Counted from the first letter of the stretch, positions 36,855 to 46,593 are shown. The stretch: DNA of 64,000 bases from Enorma phocaeensis (GCF_016901575.1 NZ_JACJKQ010000008.1:1-64000), one strand, 5' to 3'. Numbers and translations are program-made. The notes: generated from the letters alone by a model not told the origin.

Positions 36855-37377
36855 GTGGTCCTCCCTGTGGAACGGCGGCGACGAGGCTGCGTACGGCAAC
36901 GCCGATGGCGGCGCCGCAGATGACTCCCGAGAGGGCAAGCACCGGCGCGTTTACCAGGGCAACCTGGGGCGACAGCAGCAGCGCGACCATGATGAGCTGA
37001 CCGGCGTTGTGGGCGATGCCGCCGAGGACGGATGTGGCGATCGTTGAGAATAGCCCGCTTTTATGGGCAAGTGCCATGACCGCCCACGAAAGGGCGCCGC
37101 CGGCGAGGCTGAACACAAACGTCTGGGGGTTGGCGAACAGGATGGTCGAGCAGGTAACCTTGGCGAGCATGAGAAACGCCGCCGGTCGAGCGCCGAGGCG
37201 CTCGAGCGCGAAGAGCACGACGACGTTGCCGAGGCCCAGCTTCACCCCGGGCACGGTGACGGGTAGCGGCACGAGCATCTCGAGGTAGCCGGCAACGAGC
37301 GCCAGCGCCGTGAGCGCCCCGTACAGGGCGGCGCGCCGCGCCGGAGACGTCGAGGATGTCGGCCGGGTGTCGTTCAT
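36847..37377 (-). CDS. Gx transporter family membrane protein (heptaprenyl diphosphate synthase component I-like, EetB-like)
   Basis: The 176-residue protein has five or six helices (AALYGALTALALVAGYLEM; VPGVKLGLGNVVVLFAL; SVLGGIAHNAGQLIMVALL). It matches the family often mislabelled heptaprenyl diphosphate synthase subunit I, which resembles ECF S components; EetB of the Listeria extracellular electron transfer locus belongs here. It overlaps apbE by 8 bp, so the two are co-translated. The start is ATG 37377; the upstream frame is not family-like. Confidence 0.82.
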   Translation of the reverse strand: MNDTRPTSSTSPARRAALYGALTALALVAGYLEMLVPLPVTVPGVKLGLGNVVVLFALERLGARPAAFLMLAKVTCSTILFANPQTFVFSLAGGALSWAVMALAHKSGLFSTIATSVLGGIAHNAGQLIMVALLLSPQVALVNAPVLALSGVICGAAIGVAVRSLVAAVPQGGPRA

Positions 37378-37777
37378 GCGCTCCAGTATAGACGAGACCC
37401 CAGGCAGCGGCCACCTTCGAAATGAGGCGCCCCGGCGTTCGCCGTGGGCGGCGCGCACGCGATTCGCGTGAGGCACGCGTGTCTGCCGAGAACGTTACAC
37501 CTTGGAATATGCACGCGCTCGAGACGCTTGGGTACTCTAGTATGATAAAGTGCTAACGCCGATGCTGCCGATGCCGTGGCCTCGACGTGCCGCCTCGCGC
37601 GGAGACGACGGCGTGTCGCGCACGTGCGTTCGAACGCTTGCCGGGCGCATTCGTTTTTGCGCAAGGCGCCAGGTTCGACGGATATCGGCGACGAATGACT
37701 TCACCCGCCGCGGGACGGCCCTGCCGCCTCGCGGCGCGCTACGATAGGGCCATGGAGCGGGCCCGAGGGAGGATGCT
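37378..37777. other. Gene-free region upstream of hisZG
   Basis: This 400-bp stretch lies between the divergent Gx gene and hisZG. I see no T-box, histidine-rich leader or long hairpin. ACTCTAGTATGATAAAGT at 37534-37551 resembles segments upstream of hisD and of cstA and includes a -10-like TATGAT. A second -10-like TACGAT lies at 37739-37744. Confidence 0.4.
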
Positions 37778-39565
37778 ATGAAGGCAACGCCATGGGGGTT
37801 TCGCGACATCATGCCCGAAGAGGCGGCTGCGCGCGAGGCAATCGCCGACACCGTGAAGTCCTGTTTCAAGGAGGGTGGCTACCTGCCGGTCGAGACGCCG
37901 CTTTTGGAGGACAAGGCCGAGCTCGAGGGTGCCGGGCGCGTTGCCGACACCCCGTTCAAGCTGTTTGACGACGATGGCCGCCTCCTGGTGGTTCGCCCGG
38001 ACAACACGCTGTCCATTGTTCGGATGGTGACGTCGCGCATGCGCTCGACGCCCCTTCCCATTCGCCTGCGCTATGAGGCCCCCGTCGTGCGCCACCAGGC
38101 GCGCTTCGCGGGCGTGGCGAGGCAGTTCACCCAGCTGGGCTTCGAGCTTATCGGAGAGGGCGGAGCGGAGGGCGATATCGAGATGGTCTCGCTCGTGGCG
38201 CAGGTCATGCAGCGGCTCGGGTTGCCCGGCTGGCGCGTCGTGTGCGGCAGTGCCCGTCCCTTCATGGAGCTGCTGGGGCGCTGCGGGGATGCCGCCCTGG
38301 CGCGCGATGCCCTGGCGCTCATCCATGCAAACGACCTCGTGGGGCTCGACGTCCGCATTTCCCAGAGCGATGTCGATGCGAGCGTGGCGCGCGCGATCAG
38401 CGCGCTTCCTCGCCTGCACGGCGGCATCGAGGTGCTGGAGCACCTTGATGCCCTTCTGACCGAGGCCGGCGTCGACGTGAGGGCCACCGACGAGCTTCGC
38501 GCCCTGGCGCGCGGGCTCGAGCAGGCGGGCGGCAACGTGTGCGACGCGCTCTCCTTCGACTTCTCCATCATGAACTCGTTTGACTACTACACCGGGCTGG
38601 TGTTCAAGGCCTATGCGCAGGGCCTTGCCGACCCCGTTGGGTCGGGCGGGCGCTACGATGCCATTTTCGACGGCGCGTTCGCCGGGGTGCCCCATGTGCC
38701 TGCGGCGGGATTCGCCTTTTCGCTCGAGCGCCTGGAGGCTGCGCTGCAGGGGGCGGATGAGGCCGCGCCCGGCATCGTCTCGGGCGCATCGGCCGAGGCT
38801 CCCGACGCCGAGGGGGCTTCTGCGGGAAAGGAGGCCGGCTGCCTTGCGTGCGCACGCTTTGACGGGAAGGCCGGGCAGACGCCGCTTCGCATCGCCGTTC
38901 CCAAAGGGTCGCTCAACGAGGGGACCATCGACGTGCTCGAGCGCGCGGGGCTCGATGTCTCGGGCCTGCGCAATCCCGGAAGACGCCTTATCGTTGCGGC
39001 GCAGGACACGCGCGAGGGGGCGGGCTCGATTGGCCAGGTCGAGTATGTGATCGTGCGCGCCACCGACGCCCCGGCCTTTGTGGCGTGCGGCGGCGCCGAC
39101 TGCGGCTTCTGCGGCAGGGACTCGCTCATCGAGGCAGATCTCGACCTGTTGCAGCTGGTCGACCTGGGCTACGGGGCATGCCGCTTCATCGAGGCGGAGC
39201 CCGCGGGGCAAGGGGACGCGACCGAGCGCGCCTACGCACGGCGCGGCGTGCTGCGCGTGGCGACCAAGTATCCCCGCATCGCGGCCGATTGGTATGCGAG
39301 GCGTGGCATCGCCGCCGACATCGTGTCGCTCCATGGCAACATCGAGCTTGGACCCATAGTGGGCATGACCGACCGCATCGTCGACATCACTGCCACCGGG
39401 ACCACGCTGCGCGAGAACAACCTCGTCATAACCGGCGAGATCATGGAGTGCACCGCCCGCTTCTTTGTGAATCCCGGCGCTTCGCGCTTGGATCCGCGCG
39501 TACGCGAGCTCGGAGACCGCCTGGCGGCGCTCGTAGAGGAGCGAGCCGTACCCCGGAGCTCGTAG
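37778..39565 (+). CDS. hisG: HisZ-HisG fusion: ATP phosphoribosyltransferase regulatory and catalytic subunits
   Basis: This enzyme makes the first histidine intermediate, phosphoribosyl-ATP, and is feedback-inhibited by histidine. Residues about 1-335 are a HisRS-like HisZ domain (TPWGFRDIMPEEAAARE; RFAGVARQFTQLGFELIG; DYYTGLVFKAY). Residues about 369-595 are short-form HisG (LRIAVPKGSLNEGTI; GRDSLIEADLDLLQL; DIVSLHGNIELGPIVGM; DITATGTTLRENNL). An Ala/Gly-rich linker joins them. HisZ and HisG are normally two polypeptides forming a hetero-octamer. The ATG follows GAGGGAGG. Confidence 0.92.
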   Translation: MKATPWGFRDIMPEEAAAREAIADTVKSCFKEGGYLPVETPLLEDKAELEGAGRVADTPFKLFDDDGRLLVVRPDNTLSIVRMVTSRMRSTPLPIRLRYEAPVVRHQARFAGVARQFTQLGFELIGEGGAEGDIEMVSLVAQVMQRLGLPGWRVVCGSARPFMELLGRCGDAALARDALALIHANDLVGLDVRISQSDVDASVARAISALPRLHGGIEVLEHLDALLTEAGVDVRATDELRALARGLEQAGGNVCDALSFDFSIMNSFDYYTGLVFKAYAQGLADPVGSGGRYDAIFDGAFAGVPHVPAAGFAFSLERLEAALQGADEAAPGIVSGASAEAPDAEGASAGKEAGCLACARFDGKAGQTPLRIAVPKGSLNEGTIDVLERAGLDVSGLRNPGRRLIVAAQDTREGAGSIGQVEYVIVRATDAPAFVACGGADCGFCGRDSLIEADLDLLQLVDLGYGACRFIEAEPAGQGDATERAYARRGVLRVATKYPRIAADWYARRGIAADIVSLHGNIELGPIVGMTDRIVDITATGTTLRENNLVITGEIMECTARFFVNPGASRLDPRVRELGDRLAALVEERAVPRSS

Positions 39566-39655
39566 CGCTAGACGGCGCCGCAGCGCCGCCTCGTTTGCGT
39601 CTGTAACATGCCGGACACATGGCCCGCCGGCGAGGCCCGCTCGGTTGAGCGCAAG

Positions 39656-39721
39656 ACTTTAGCATGATAAAGTTCCCTCTGTGGACAGATGGGCGCGCGG
39701 TGTCATGGCCGCGCGCCCTTT
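39656..39721 (+). promoter_or_regulatory. Promoter-like motif and hairpin upstream of hisD
   Basis: ACTTTAGCATGATAAAGT (39656-39673) matches 16 of 18 bases of the element upstream of hisZG. A perfect 10-bp hairpin, GGGCGCGCGG (39691-39700) with 39709-39718, is followed by TTTC. The hairpin may terminate hisZG or attenuate hisD; TATAAC at 39727-39732 is another -10 candidate. Confidence 0.45.
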
Positions 39722-39792
39722 CGTGCTATAACGAACATATCGGGCCCGGCTCCGTCCTGTGCGCCCGCGGCCTCTCATAAGGGGGAACTGCC

Positions 39793-41295
39793 ATGAAGAC
39801 CATCACCCTTGCTCCCGGCGAACGACTGCAGGCGCCTCAGCTCACCCGTAAGGGGGTGCTGCCGGCAGAGATCGTCGAGGCGGCTCGCGGCATCGTCGAG
39901 GCGGTTCGCGAGCAGGGGGATGCCGAGGTGCGTCGATGCTGCCGCGAGTTCGACGGGGTCGATGTCCAGGCATTCCGGCTTCCCGCCTCCGCGCTCGAGG
40001 GCGCGCTCGACCACGTGGACGACGCGTTTCGTGCGGCGCTCGAGAAGGCTGCCGCCCAGATTCGCGATTTTCACGAGCGCGAGGTCCAGCAGAGCTGGTT
40101 CACCACGCGCGCGGACGGCACGATGCTCGGGGTGAAGGTGACGCCGGTCGCCGCGGCGGGCATCTATGTGCCGGGAGGCCGCGCGCAGTACCCTTCGACC
40201 GTGCTCATGAACGCCATTCCCGCCAAGGTCGCGGGCGTGCCGCGCATCGTCATGGTCACCCCGCCCCAAAAGGACGCCGATCCGGTGACGGGCGGCATCT
40301 CGCCCTATACGCTCGCCGCCGCCAAGGTCGCCGGGGTGGACGAGGTGTATACGGTGGGCGGCGCCCAGGCGGTGGCGGCGCTCGCCTATGGAACGGAGTC
40401 CATTCCCAAGGTCGACACGATCACAGGCCCGGGCAACGCATTCGTCGCCGCTGCGAAGCAGATCGTTTCGGGAGATGTGGGCATCGATATGGTCGCCGGC
40501 CCCAGCGAGGTCTGCGTGCTTGCCGATGCCACGGCAAACCCCATGGTGGTCGCGGCCGACCTCATGGCGCAAGCCGAGCACGACCCGCTTGCCGCGTGTT
40601 ATCTGGTGACGTGCGACACCGCGTTTGCCTCCCAGGTGGAGCGGGGTATCGACCTGTTGGTGGCGCAGAGCCCGCGGGCCGACATCACGCGCGCGTCGCT
40701 CGACAACGAGGGCGTGATCGTGGTCGCCTCCGACCTTGCGGCCGCGGTGGCCGCGGTGAACACCATCGCGCCCGAGCATCTGGAGCTGCACTGCGAGGAC
40801 GCGCTGGGGCTTCTCGGGTCCATACGCAACGCGGGCGCCATCTTCGTGGGCGCGTGGAGCTCCGAGCCGTTGGGCGACTACGTCGCGGGACCCAACCACA
40901 CGCTTCCCACGGGCGGCACGGCGGTGTTCTCGAGCCCGCTGTCGGTGGACGATTTCGTCAAGAAGTCGTCGGTGATATGCTATACGCCGACCGGCCTTCT
41001 GCGCGATGCGCCGGCGACCCAGACGCTCGCCCAGGGCGAGGGGCTGTGGGCGCATGCGCTTTCTGCGGCGCTCCGTCGCCGGTCGCTCGAGAAGGGCGAG
41101 ACCTCGGTGAGCTATGACGCGCTTGCCCGGGCGGACCTCACCGAGATTGCCTGGCCGCACGATGACGTCCAGACGGTGAGCCGCGGCGTCGATGCCGCGG
41201 CGCGTGCGGGCTCATCGGACGGCGTCGCTTCTGCAGGCGGTCTCGGCGGCGCGTCCGCCTCCGCGTGCCGGAAGCCCCTGCACGGGGAGGCGTGA
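39793..41295 (+). CDS. hisD: Histidinol dehydrogenase
   Basis: HisD oxidises histidinol to histidine in two NAD-dependent steps with zinc. The 500-residue product has VAAAGIYVPGGRAQYPSTV, GGAQAVAALAYGTESI, DMVAGPSEVCVLAD, the catalytic IAPEHLELHCED and GPNHTLPTGGTA. The last 40 or so residues (Ala/Gly/Ser-rich) exceed the family norm of about 430-440. It is followed one base later by hisC. Confidence 0.95.
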   Translation: MKTITLAPGERLQAPQLTRKGVLPAEIVEAARGIVEAVREQGDAEVRRCCREFDGVDVQAFRLPASALEGALDHVDDAFRAALEKAAAQIRDFHEREVQQSWFTTRADGTMLGVKVTPVAAAGIYVPGGRAQYPSTVLMNAIPAKVAGVPRIVMVTPPQKDADPVTGGISPYTLAAAKVAGVDEVYTVGGAQAVAALAYGTESIPKVDTITGPGNAFVAAAKQIVSGDVGIDMVAGPSEVCVLADATANPMVVAADLMAQAEHDPLAACYLVTCDTAFASQVERGIDLLVAQSPRADITRASLDNEGVIVVASDLAAAVAAVNTIAPEHLELHCEDALGLLGSIRNAGAIFVGAWSSEPLGDYVAGPNHTLPTGGTAVFSSPLSVDDFVKKSSVICYTPTGLLRDAPATQTLAQGEGLWAHALSAALRRRSLEKGETSVSYDALARADLTEIAWPHDDVQTVSRGVDAAARAGSSDGVASAGGLGGASASACRKPLHGEA

Positions 41296-41296
41296 C

Positions 41297-42421
41297 ATGG
41301 CGCAGCTTTCCGATCGTATGCGTGCGCTCGTGCAGCCTCATCTTGCGCAGATCGAGCCGTACGACCCCGCCTTCTCTCAGACGCGCATCAATCTTTCGGC
41401 AAACGAAAACACCTATCCGCCTCCGCCGGCCGTGCGCGCCGCGGTCGATGACGCGCTTGCCGCGACGCCGCTCAACCGCTATCCCGACCCCATGTCCAAC
41501 CGCCTGCGCGACCTCATCGCGGCTCGTGGGGGCCACAGCCGTCGGCAGATCTGCGTGGGCAACGGGGGCGACGAGCTGCTCTTCAACTTCATCATGGCGT
41601 TTGGCGGGCGGGGGCGCACGCTGCTCAACTGCCCGCCCGCATTCAGCGAGTACGAGTTTTTCGCGTCGGTGAACCAGACGCAGGTGAAGCGCGTGTGGCG
41701 CGATCCCGAGACCTTCGAGCTCGACATGCCGCGCACGCTCGAGGCGGCCTCGCGATCGGATATGGTGATACTCACCTCTCCCAACAACCCCACGGGCAAT
41801 CTTGTGGGCGCCCACGAGGTCGAGCAGGTTTGCGAGGCGTGCCCAGGCATGGTGATGGTCGATGAGGCATATATCGAGTTTGCCGACCCGGGATCGTCGG
41901 TCGAGTGCCTGCTGCCCTCGCACCCCAACCTGGTGGTGCTTCACACGCTTTCGAAGGCGTTCGGCGAGGCCGGCGTGCGCTGCGGCTATGTGGTGGCGGC
42001 GCCCGATGTGATCGATGTGTTTGCGGCGATCCGCCAGATCTACTCGGTCAACGTGCTCACCCAGGCGGCCGCCGAGGCGGCACTTCGCATGGACGTGATG
42101 TTCGATCCCGTGGTGCGGCAGATCCGCGCGGAGCGGGAGCGCATGGTCGCGGCGCTGCGCACGTTGCTCGCCGACGTCGACGCCCCCTCGGGAGACCTGG
42201 CGCCTGCAGTGTGGCCCAGCCAAGGCAACTTTGTGCTGGCGCGCGTTCCAGACGCCGCGCGCGTGCGCGAGCGCCTGCGTGACGAATATTCCATCTTGGT
42301 GCGCGACTTCTCATCGGCTCCGGGGCTTGCCGGGTGTCTGCGCATCACGGTGGGAACGCCTGAAGAGAACGACGAGGTGCTTCGTGCCTTGTCCCAGCTC
42401 ATAAAGGAGGATCGCTCATGA
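41297..42421 (+). CDS. hisC: Histidinol-phosphate aminotransferase
   Basis: This PLP aminotransferase acts on imidazole-acetol phosphate. The 374-residue protein has INLSANENTYPPPPAV, NGGDELLFNFIMAF, ILTSPNNPTGNLV, MVDEAYIEF and the PLP lysine in TLSKAFGEAGVRCGY. ATG 41297 follows GGGGAGG one base after the hisD stop; the frame upstream lies in hisD. The stop overlaps hisB by ATGA. Confidence 0.94.
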   Translation: MAQLSDRMRALVQPHLAQIEPYDPAFSQTRINLSANENTYPPPPAVRAAVDDALAATPLNRYPDPMSNRLRDLIAARGGHSRRQICVGNGGDELLFNFIMAFGGRGRTLLNCPPAFSEYEFFASVNQTQVKRVWRDPETFELDMPRTLEAASRSDMVILTSPNNPTGNLVGAHEVEQVCEACPGMVMVDEAYIEFADPGSSVECLLPSHPNLVVLHTLSKAFGEAGVRCGYVVAAPDVIDVFAAIRQIYSVNVLTQAAAEAALRMDVMFDPVVRQIRAERERMVAALRTLLADVDAPSGDLAPAVWPSQGNFVLARVPDAARVRERLRDEYSILVRDFSSAPGLAGCLRITVGTPEENDEVLRALSQLIKEDRS

Positions 42422-43080
42422 CGATCTACAAGAAGTCGAGCGCCGTGAAAGCCGCCGAAGAGGCCGTCTCGGCTGCGGCCGAGGCGGGCGTCGAGCCGCG
42501 CGTGGTGACGGTTCAGCGCACTACGGGCGAGACCGACATCACGCTTACTGTGAACATCGACGGCGTGGGCGCCTGCGACATCACCACCGGCGTGCCGTTT
42601 TTTGATCACATGCTGAGTGCGTTCGCGCGCCATGGCCTGTTTGACCTGCACGTGGAGGCGCTGGGCGACACCGACGTCGACGCCCACCATACCGTCGAGG
42701 ACACGGGCATCGTCTTGGGCCAGGCGTTTGCGCAGGCGTTGGGCGAGAAGCGGGGCGTGACGCGCTTTGCCGACTGCGCGGTGCCGCTCGATGAGGCGCT
42801 CGTGCAGGCGGTGGTGGACCTTTCGGGACGCGGCCAGGCCTATTGCGACCTGCCGCTGCCCACCCCGCGCGTGGGCGACTTCGACACCGAGCTCGCGGTG
42901 GAGTTCTTCTACGCGTTCGCGCGCGACGCCCGTCTGACCTTGCACGTGCGCGAGCTCGCTGGAGCCAACAGCCACCACATCATCGAGGCGGCGTTCAAGG
43001 CCGTGGGGCGCGCCATGCGGCGCGCCTGCGAGCTGGACCCGCGCGTTGTAGGGGTGCCGTCTACCAAGGGAAGCCTCTAG
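42418..43080 (+). CDS. hisB: Imidazoleglycerol-phosphate dehydratase
   Basis: The 220-residue monofunctional IGPD dehydrates imidazoleglycerol phosphate. It has the two Mn-binding motifs DAHHTVEDTGIVLGQ and NSHHIIEAAFKAVGRA, plus GVPFFDHML. Unlike E. coli HisB it has no phosphatase domain. It is preceded by a short charged N terminus of about 30 residues that is not family-like. GGAGG sits five bases before the ATG. Confidence 0.95.
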   Translation: MTIYKKSSAVKAAEEAVSAAAEAGVEPRVVTVQRTTGETDITLTVNIDGVGACDITTGVPFFDHMLSAFARHGLFDLHVEALGDTDVDAHHTVEDTGIVLGQAFAQALGEKRGVTRFADCAVPLDEALVQAVVDLSGRGQAYCDLPLPTPRVGDFDTELAVEFFYAFARDARLTLHVRELAGANSHHIIEAAFKAVGRAMRRACELDPRVVGVPSTKGSL

Positions 43081-43229
43081 ACGACCTGGCGCGCGGCGCG
43101 CTCGCCTGCCCGCGAGACGCCGCGGCGCGGCATGCCCGGCTGCGCCTGCGTGCTGTCGGCTCGCCGTCTTCGCACGGGGCGCTTCGCGCGAATCGCCGCC
43201 CGTTGCCGTTTGACCGAGAAAGGAAGGCC

Positions 43230-44045
43230 ATGGCATCTTCGCCACACATCGTGGTCATCGACTACCACAAGGGAAACCTTTCGAGCGTGGTGCGAGGGCT
43301 TGCTCGTGCCGGCGCCGATGCCGCGTCATCCGACGATCCCGCGGCCATTCGCGGCGCGGACGGACTCGTCTTGCCCGGAGTCGGCTCGTTCTATGACGCC
43401 ATCACCTTCATGCACGAATGCGGGCAGGATGGCGCCGTGCTCGACGCCATCGCCGCGGGTGCTCCCTTCTTGGGCATCTGCCTGGGGCAGCAGCTGCTGT
43501 TTAGCCGAGGCGACGAGGGGGTGCCCGCCGACGCCCCTGCCGTCCTCGCCGCCGACCCCTATGGCGCCGAGCTGAGCCCAGGGACCGTGTTCGAGGCCGA
43601 TGGGCGCCGTTGGGTTCGCGGCCTCGGCGTGCTCGAGGGGTCGTGCACCCTGCTGCCGTCGCGTCGCCTCAAGATACCCCACGTCGGCTGGGACCAGGTG
43701 TATCCCAACATGGATGGCCCTGCCTGCCCGCTGCTTGCCGGATTCGACGAGGGGGCAAACGTCTACTTCACCCACTCCTTTGCACTTGACGGCGACGTCG
43801 AGGCGTCGTGCGTGGCCGCGAGGACGCACTATGCGAGAAACTTCGCTTCGGTGACATGGCGCGACAACGTCTTTGGCTGCCAGTTCCATCCCGAGAAGTC
43901 TTCGCGACACGGGCTCAAGATTCTGGAGAACTTTGTGGGGATCGTCGCCCGGAGCACGGGCGGAGGGCCTGCGGCAGGCGTGCCCGCCGGGGCCGCCGCT
44001 GCCTCAGGCGGCGTCCCTGTCGCGTCAGGGGAGGTGGAAGCATGA
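43230..44045 (+). CDS. hisH: Imidazole glycerol phosphate synthase, glutamine amidotransferase subunit
   Basis: HisH supplies ammonia from glutamine to HisF. The 271-residue protein has the class I triad: C84 in FLGICLGQQLL and His/Glu in CQFHPEKSS. ATG 43230 follows AAAGGAAGG; the open frame extends far upstream through hisB in another frame. The usual length is about 200-215, so an insertion in the middle and a low-complexity Ala/Gly tail are extra. Confidence 0.93.
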   Translation: MASSPHIVVIDYHKGNLSSVVRGLARAGADAASSDDPAAIRGADGLVLPGVGSFYDAITFMHECGQDGAVLDAIAAGAPFLGICLGQQLLFSRGDEGVPADAPAVLAADPYGAELSPGTVFEADGRRWVRGLGVLEGSCTLLPSRRLKIPHVGWDQVYPNMDGPACPLLAGFDEGANVYFTHSFALDGDVEASCVAARTHYARNFASVTWRDNVFGCQFHPEKSSRHGLKILENFVGIVARSTGGGPAAGVPAGAAAASGGVPVASGEVEA

Positions 44046-44788
44046 TCGTGTTTCCCGCCATCGACCTGGTTGCCGGCAAGGTGGTTCGTCTGGAGCGCGG
44101 CGACAGGTCCCGGTGCAAGGTGTACTCCGATGACCCCGTCGCGCAGGCGCGGTCCTTTGCCGAGCAGGGCGCCGCATGGCTGCACGTGGTCGATCTCTCG
44201 GCTGCCCTTGAGGAAGACGAGGACGCCCGCAAGGCAAACTCCGATGCCATCAAGGCAATATGTCAGGTTGATGGGCTGTCGATCGACGTGGGCGGCGGCG
44301 TGCGGTCGCTCGCGCGTATCGACGAGCTCGCCGGGTATGGCGCAAGGCGCATCGCCCTCGGCACGGTGCTCGTGACCGAGCCAGGATTTGCCGAGGTCGC
44401 GGCACGGGGGTTTGGCGACCTGCTCGTGGCGGACGTCGCCGCCCGTGACGGTGAGGTGAAGGTGAACGGCTGGCGCGACGATGTGGCGCGTAGCGCTGAA
44501 GACGTGGTGAGCGAGCTTGCCAGCTTGGGATTCCGCCATCTGGTGTTTACCGACATCGCGCGCGACGGCATGCAGACGGGCATCGATGTCGACGCCTATC
44601 GTCGCGTGGCGTCGTGGGCGGGCTTTCCCGTGGTGGCGTCGGGCGGCGTGTCGTCCCTCGACGACATCCGCGCGCTTGCCGCTGCGGGCGACGATGCGAT
44701 CGAGGGCTGCATCGTGGGCCGCGCCCTCTACGAGGGCAACTTCGGCCTTGCGGACGCCCTGTCCCTCGCCGCCGCGCCCGTCGAGTAG
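44042..44788 (+). CDS. hisA: Phosphoribosylformimino-5-aminoimidazole carboxamide ribotide isomerase
   Basis: HisA is a TIM-barrel isomerase of the histidine pathway. The 248-residue protein has the first catalytic Asp in FPAIDLVAGKVVRL, the phosphate loop DVGGGVRSL and the second catalytic Asp in FTDIARDGMQTG. The start ATG overlaps the hisH stop and follows GGAGG. There is no sign that it also replaces TrpF. Confidence 0.95.
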   Translation: MIVFPAIDLVAGKVVRLERGDRSRCKVYSDDPVAQARSFAEQGAAWLHVVDLSAALEEDEDARKANSDAIKAICQVDGLSIDVGGGVRSLARIDELAGYGARRIALGTVLVTEPGFAEVAARGFGDLLVADVAARDGEVKVNGWRDDVARSAEDVVSELASLGFRHLVFTDIARDGMQTGIDVDAYRRVASWAGFPVVASGGVSSLDDIRALAAAGDDAIEGCIVGRALYEGNFGLADALSLAAAPVE

Positions 44789-44943
44789 GGCATGCGCGCG
44801 TCTGGCCTCGCCGAGCGTCGCCTGAGCGACCAGGGGCCGTCGCGCACGCCCTTTGATGGGCTTGCAACGAGATTCGTTCCGCAGGACCAGGTAGCGTGTC
44901 GGGGCGCCTGGCTGGCGGACGGGCCATACAGGAAGGAGCCGCC

Positions 44944-45726
44944 GTGCTCACCAAGAGAATCATTCCGTGCCTGGACGTGAAAGACGGGCGCGTCGTCAAG
45001 GGCGTGAACTTCGTGTCGCTGCGCGACGCCGGAGACCCCATTGAACTTGCCGCCGCCTATGACCGCGAGGGGGCCGATGAGGTGGTGTTCCTCGACATCA
45101 CGGCGACGAGCGATGACCGGGCGACGACCATCGACATGGCGGCGCGCGCCGCAGAGGAGCTTTCGATTCCCTATACCGTGGGGGGCGGATTTCGCGATCT
45201 GGCGGGCATGCGGCAGATGGTGGCGGCCGGTGCCGACAAGGTGTCTGTCAACTCTGCCGCGGTGCGCGACCCGTCGCTCATCTCGCAGGCCGCCGCCGCG
45301 TTTGGCAGCCAGGCGGTCGTGGCTGCGATCGACGCGAAGCGCGTGGGCGCCCCCGGTGCTCCCGGCGCGGATAAGTGGGAGGTATATCTGGCGGGAGGGC
45401 GCACGCCGACGGGCATCGATGCCGTGGCGTGGGCGGAGGAGGCGGCGCGCCGCGGCGCGGGCGAGATCCTTCTGACCAGCATGGACCGCGACGGAACCAA
45501 GGAGGGCTTCGACCTGGCGCTCACCCGTGCGGTCGCACGGGCCGTGCCCATCCCCGTCATCGCGTCGGGCGGCGTCGGGGAGCTCGAGCACTTCGCCGAG
45601 GGGATCATCGAGGGCGAGGCGGATGCGGTGCTCGCGGCGAGCGTGTTCCATTTCGGCACGTTCAGCATCCGCGAGGTGAAAGAGTACATGGCTGCCCAGG
45701 GGATTCCCGTGCGGCTTGACTTCTAG
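44944..45726 (+). CDS. hisF: Imidazole glycerol phosphate synthase, cyclase subunit
   Basis: HisF closes the imidazole ring, releasing AICAR. The 260-residue barrel has the first catalytic Asp in [29 protein letters not shown], and the second catalytic Asp in [14 protein letters not shown] chose GTG 44944, five bases after AAGGAG; the upstream frame to 44896 is not family-like. A 155-bp gap separates it from hisA. Confidence 0.95.
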   Translation: MLTKRIIPCLDVKDGRVVKGVNFVSLRDAGDPIELAAAYDREGADEVVFLDITATSDDRATTIDMAARAAEELSIPYTVGGGFRDLAGMRQMVAAGADKVSVNSAAVRDPSLISQAAAAFGSQAVVAAIDAKRVGAPGAPGADKWEVYLAGGRTPTGIDAVAWAEEAARRGAGEILLTSMDRDGTKEGFDLALTRAVARAVPIPVIASGGVGELEHFAEGIIEGEADAVLAASVFHFGTFSIREVKEYMAAQGIPVRLDF

Positions 45727-45896
45727 GCCGCGGGCATCCCAGGCGTCCGACCCGTCCCTCTGCCTGCCGGGCGCGGCGTGCGAGGCATGCTCGCTTCTCG
45801 CCCGAGGCAATCGCAGGCATCCGGAACACCTGCGCGGCTCGTAGCGCACGCGCGCTCGAGCATGTTCGGCGTGCACTCGTTGAATAGGAGCTCAAC

Positions 45897-46214
45897 ATGA
45901 CCATAGACGATGTGAAATACGACGACCGGGGACTCATTCCCGCAGTGGTCCAGCAGTGGGACACCGGCGAGGTGCTCATGGTGGCGTGGATGAACGCGGA
46001 GTCGCTGCGCCTTACGCTTGAGACGGGGACAACCTGGTTCTGGAGTCGCAGCCGCAAGGAGCTGTGGAACAAAGGCGCCACGAGCGGCAACATGCAGCAG
46101 GTGAAGGCGGTCTATGCCGACTGTGACGCCGACACGCTGCTGGTGAAGGTCGACTCGCCCGGACCGGCGTGCCACACCGGCAACCGCAGCTGCTTTTTCA
46201 ACGCGCTTGCATAG
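45897..46214 (+). CDS. hisI: Phosphoribosyl-AMP cyclohydrolase
   Basis: This zinc hydrolase opens the adenine ring of phosphoribosyl-AMP. The 105-residue protein has [50 protein letters not shown] and the metal cysteines in [13 protein letters not shown]. It is a monofunctional form; HisE is separate just downstream. GGAGC precedes the ATG. Confidence 0.95.
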   Translation: MTIDDVKYDDRGLIPAVVQQWDTGEVLMVAWMNAESLRLTLETGTTWFWSRSRKELWNKGATSGNMQQVKAVYADCDADTLLVKVDSPGPACHTGNRSCFFNALA

Positions 46215-46253
46215 CGCAGACATCGGTTGGACTCGTCATTTGGGGGCATGACC

Positions 46254-46571
46254 ATGGGAGAACGTACGGCAAATGTGCACGACGGCGACATCGGCCGGAC
46301 CATCAAGGGGCTCGCGGAGGTGATTCGCGGGCGTCGCGGGGCGTCGCCGGAGGAGAGCTATACCGCGCGCCTGCTCGCCGGTCCTGAGGACAAGCTGCTC
46401 AAGAAGGTCGCCGAGGAGGCGACCGAGGTGGTGATGGCGTGCAAGGACGACGACCATGACCACATCCGCTACGAGTCGGCGGACCTCGTCTACCATCTGC
46501 TCGTGACGCTCGAGCGCTACGGGGTGACGATCGAGGAGCTTGCCGGCGAGCTTGATGCGCGCCATCGCTAG
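46254..46571 (+). CDS. hisE: Phosphoribosyl-ATP diphosphatase
   Basis: HisE releases pyrophosphate from phosphoribosyl-ATP. The 105-residue all-alpha protein has the MazG-like core KKVAEEATEVVMACKDDD and ESADLVYHLLVTLERYGV. ATG 46254 sits seven bases after GGGGG; ATG 46248 is too close and the TTG at 46227 lacks a site. It ends the operon; no histidinol phosphatase is in the cluster. Confidence 0.93.
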   Translation: MGERTANVHDGDIGRTIKGLAEVIRGRRGASPEESYTARLLAGPEDKLLKKVAEEATEVVMACKDDDHDHIRYESADLVYHLLVTLERYGVTIEELAGELDARHR

Positions 46572-46593
46572 CCCCGCGCTCTGAGAAGGCGCC

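Noticed and set aside
37378-37777. T-box or His leader before hisZG
   Set aside because: No T-box core and no run of His codons in any frame.
42418-43080. Bifunctional HisB with phosphatase
   Set aside because: The protein is 220 residues and has only the dehydratase motifs; no HAD phosphatase motif at the N terminus.
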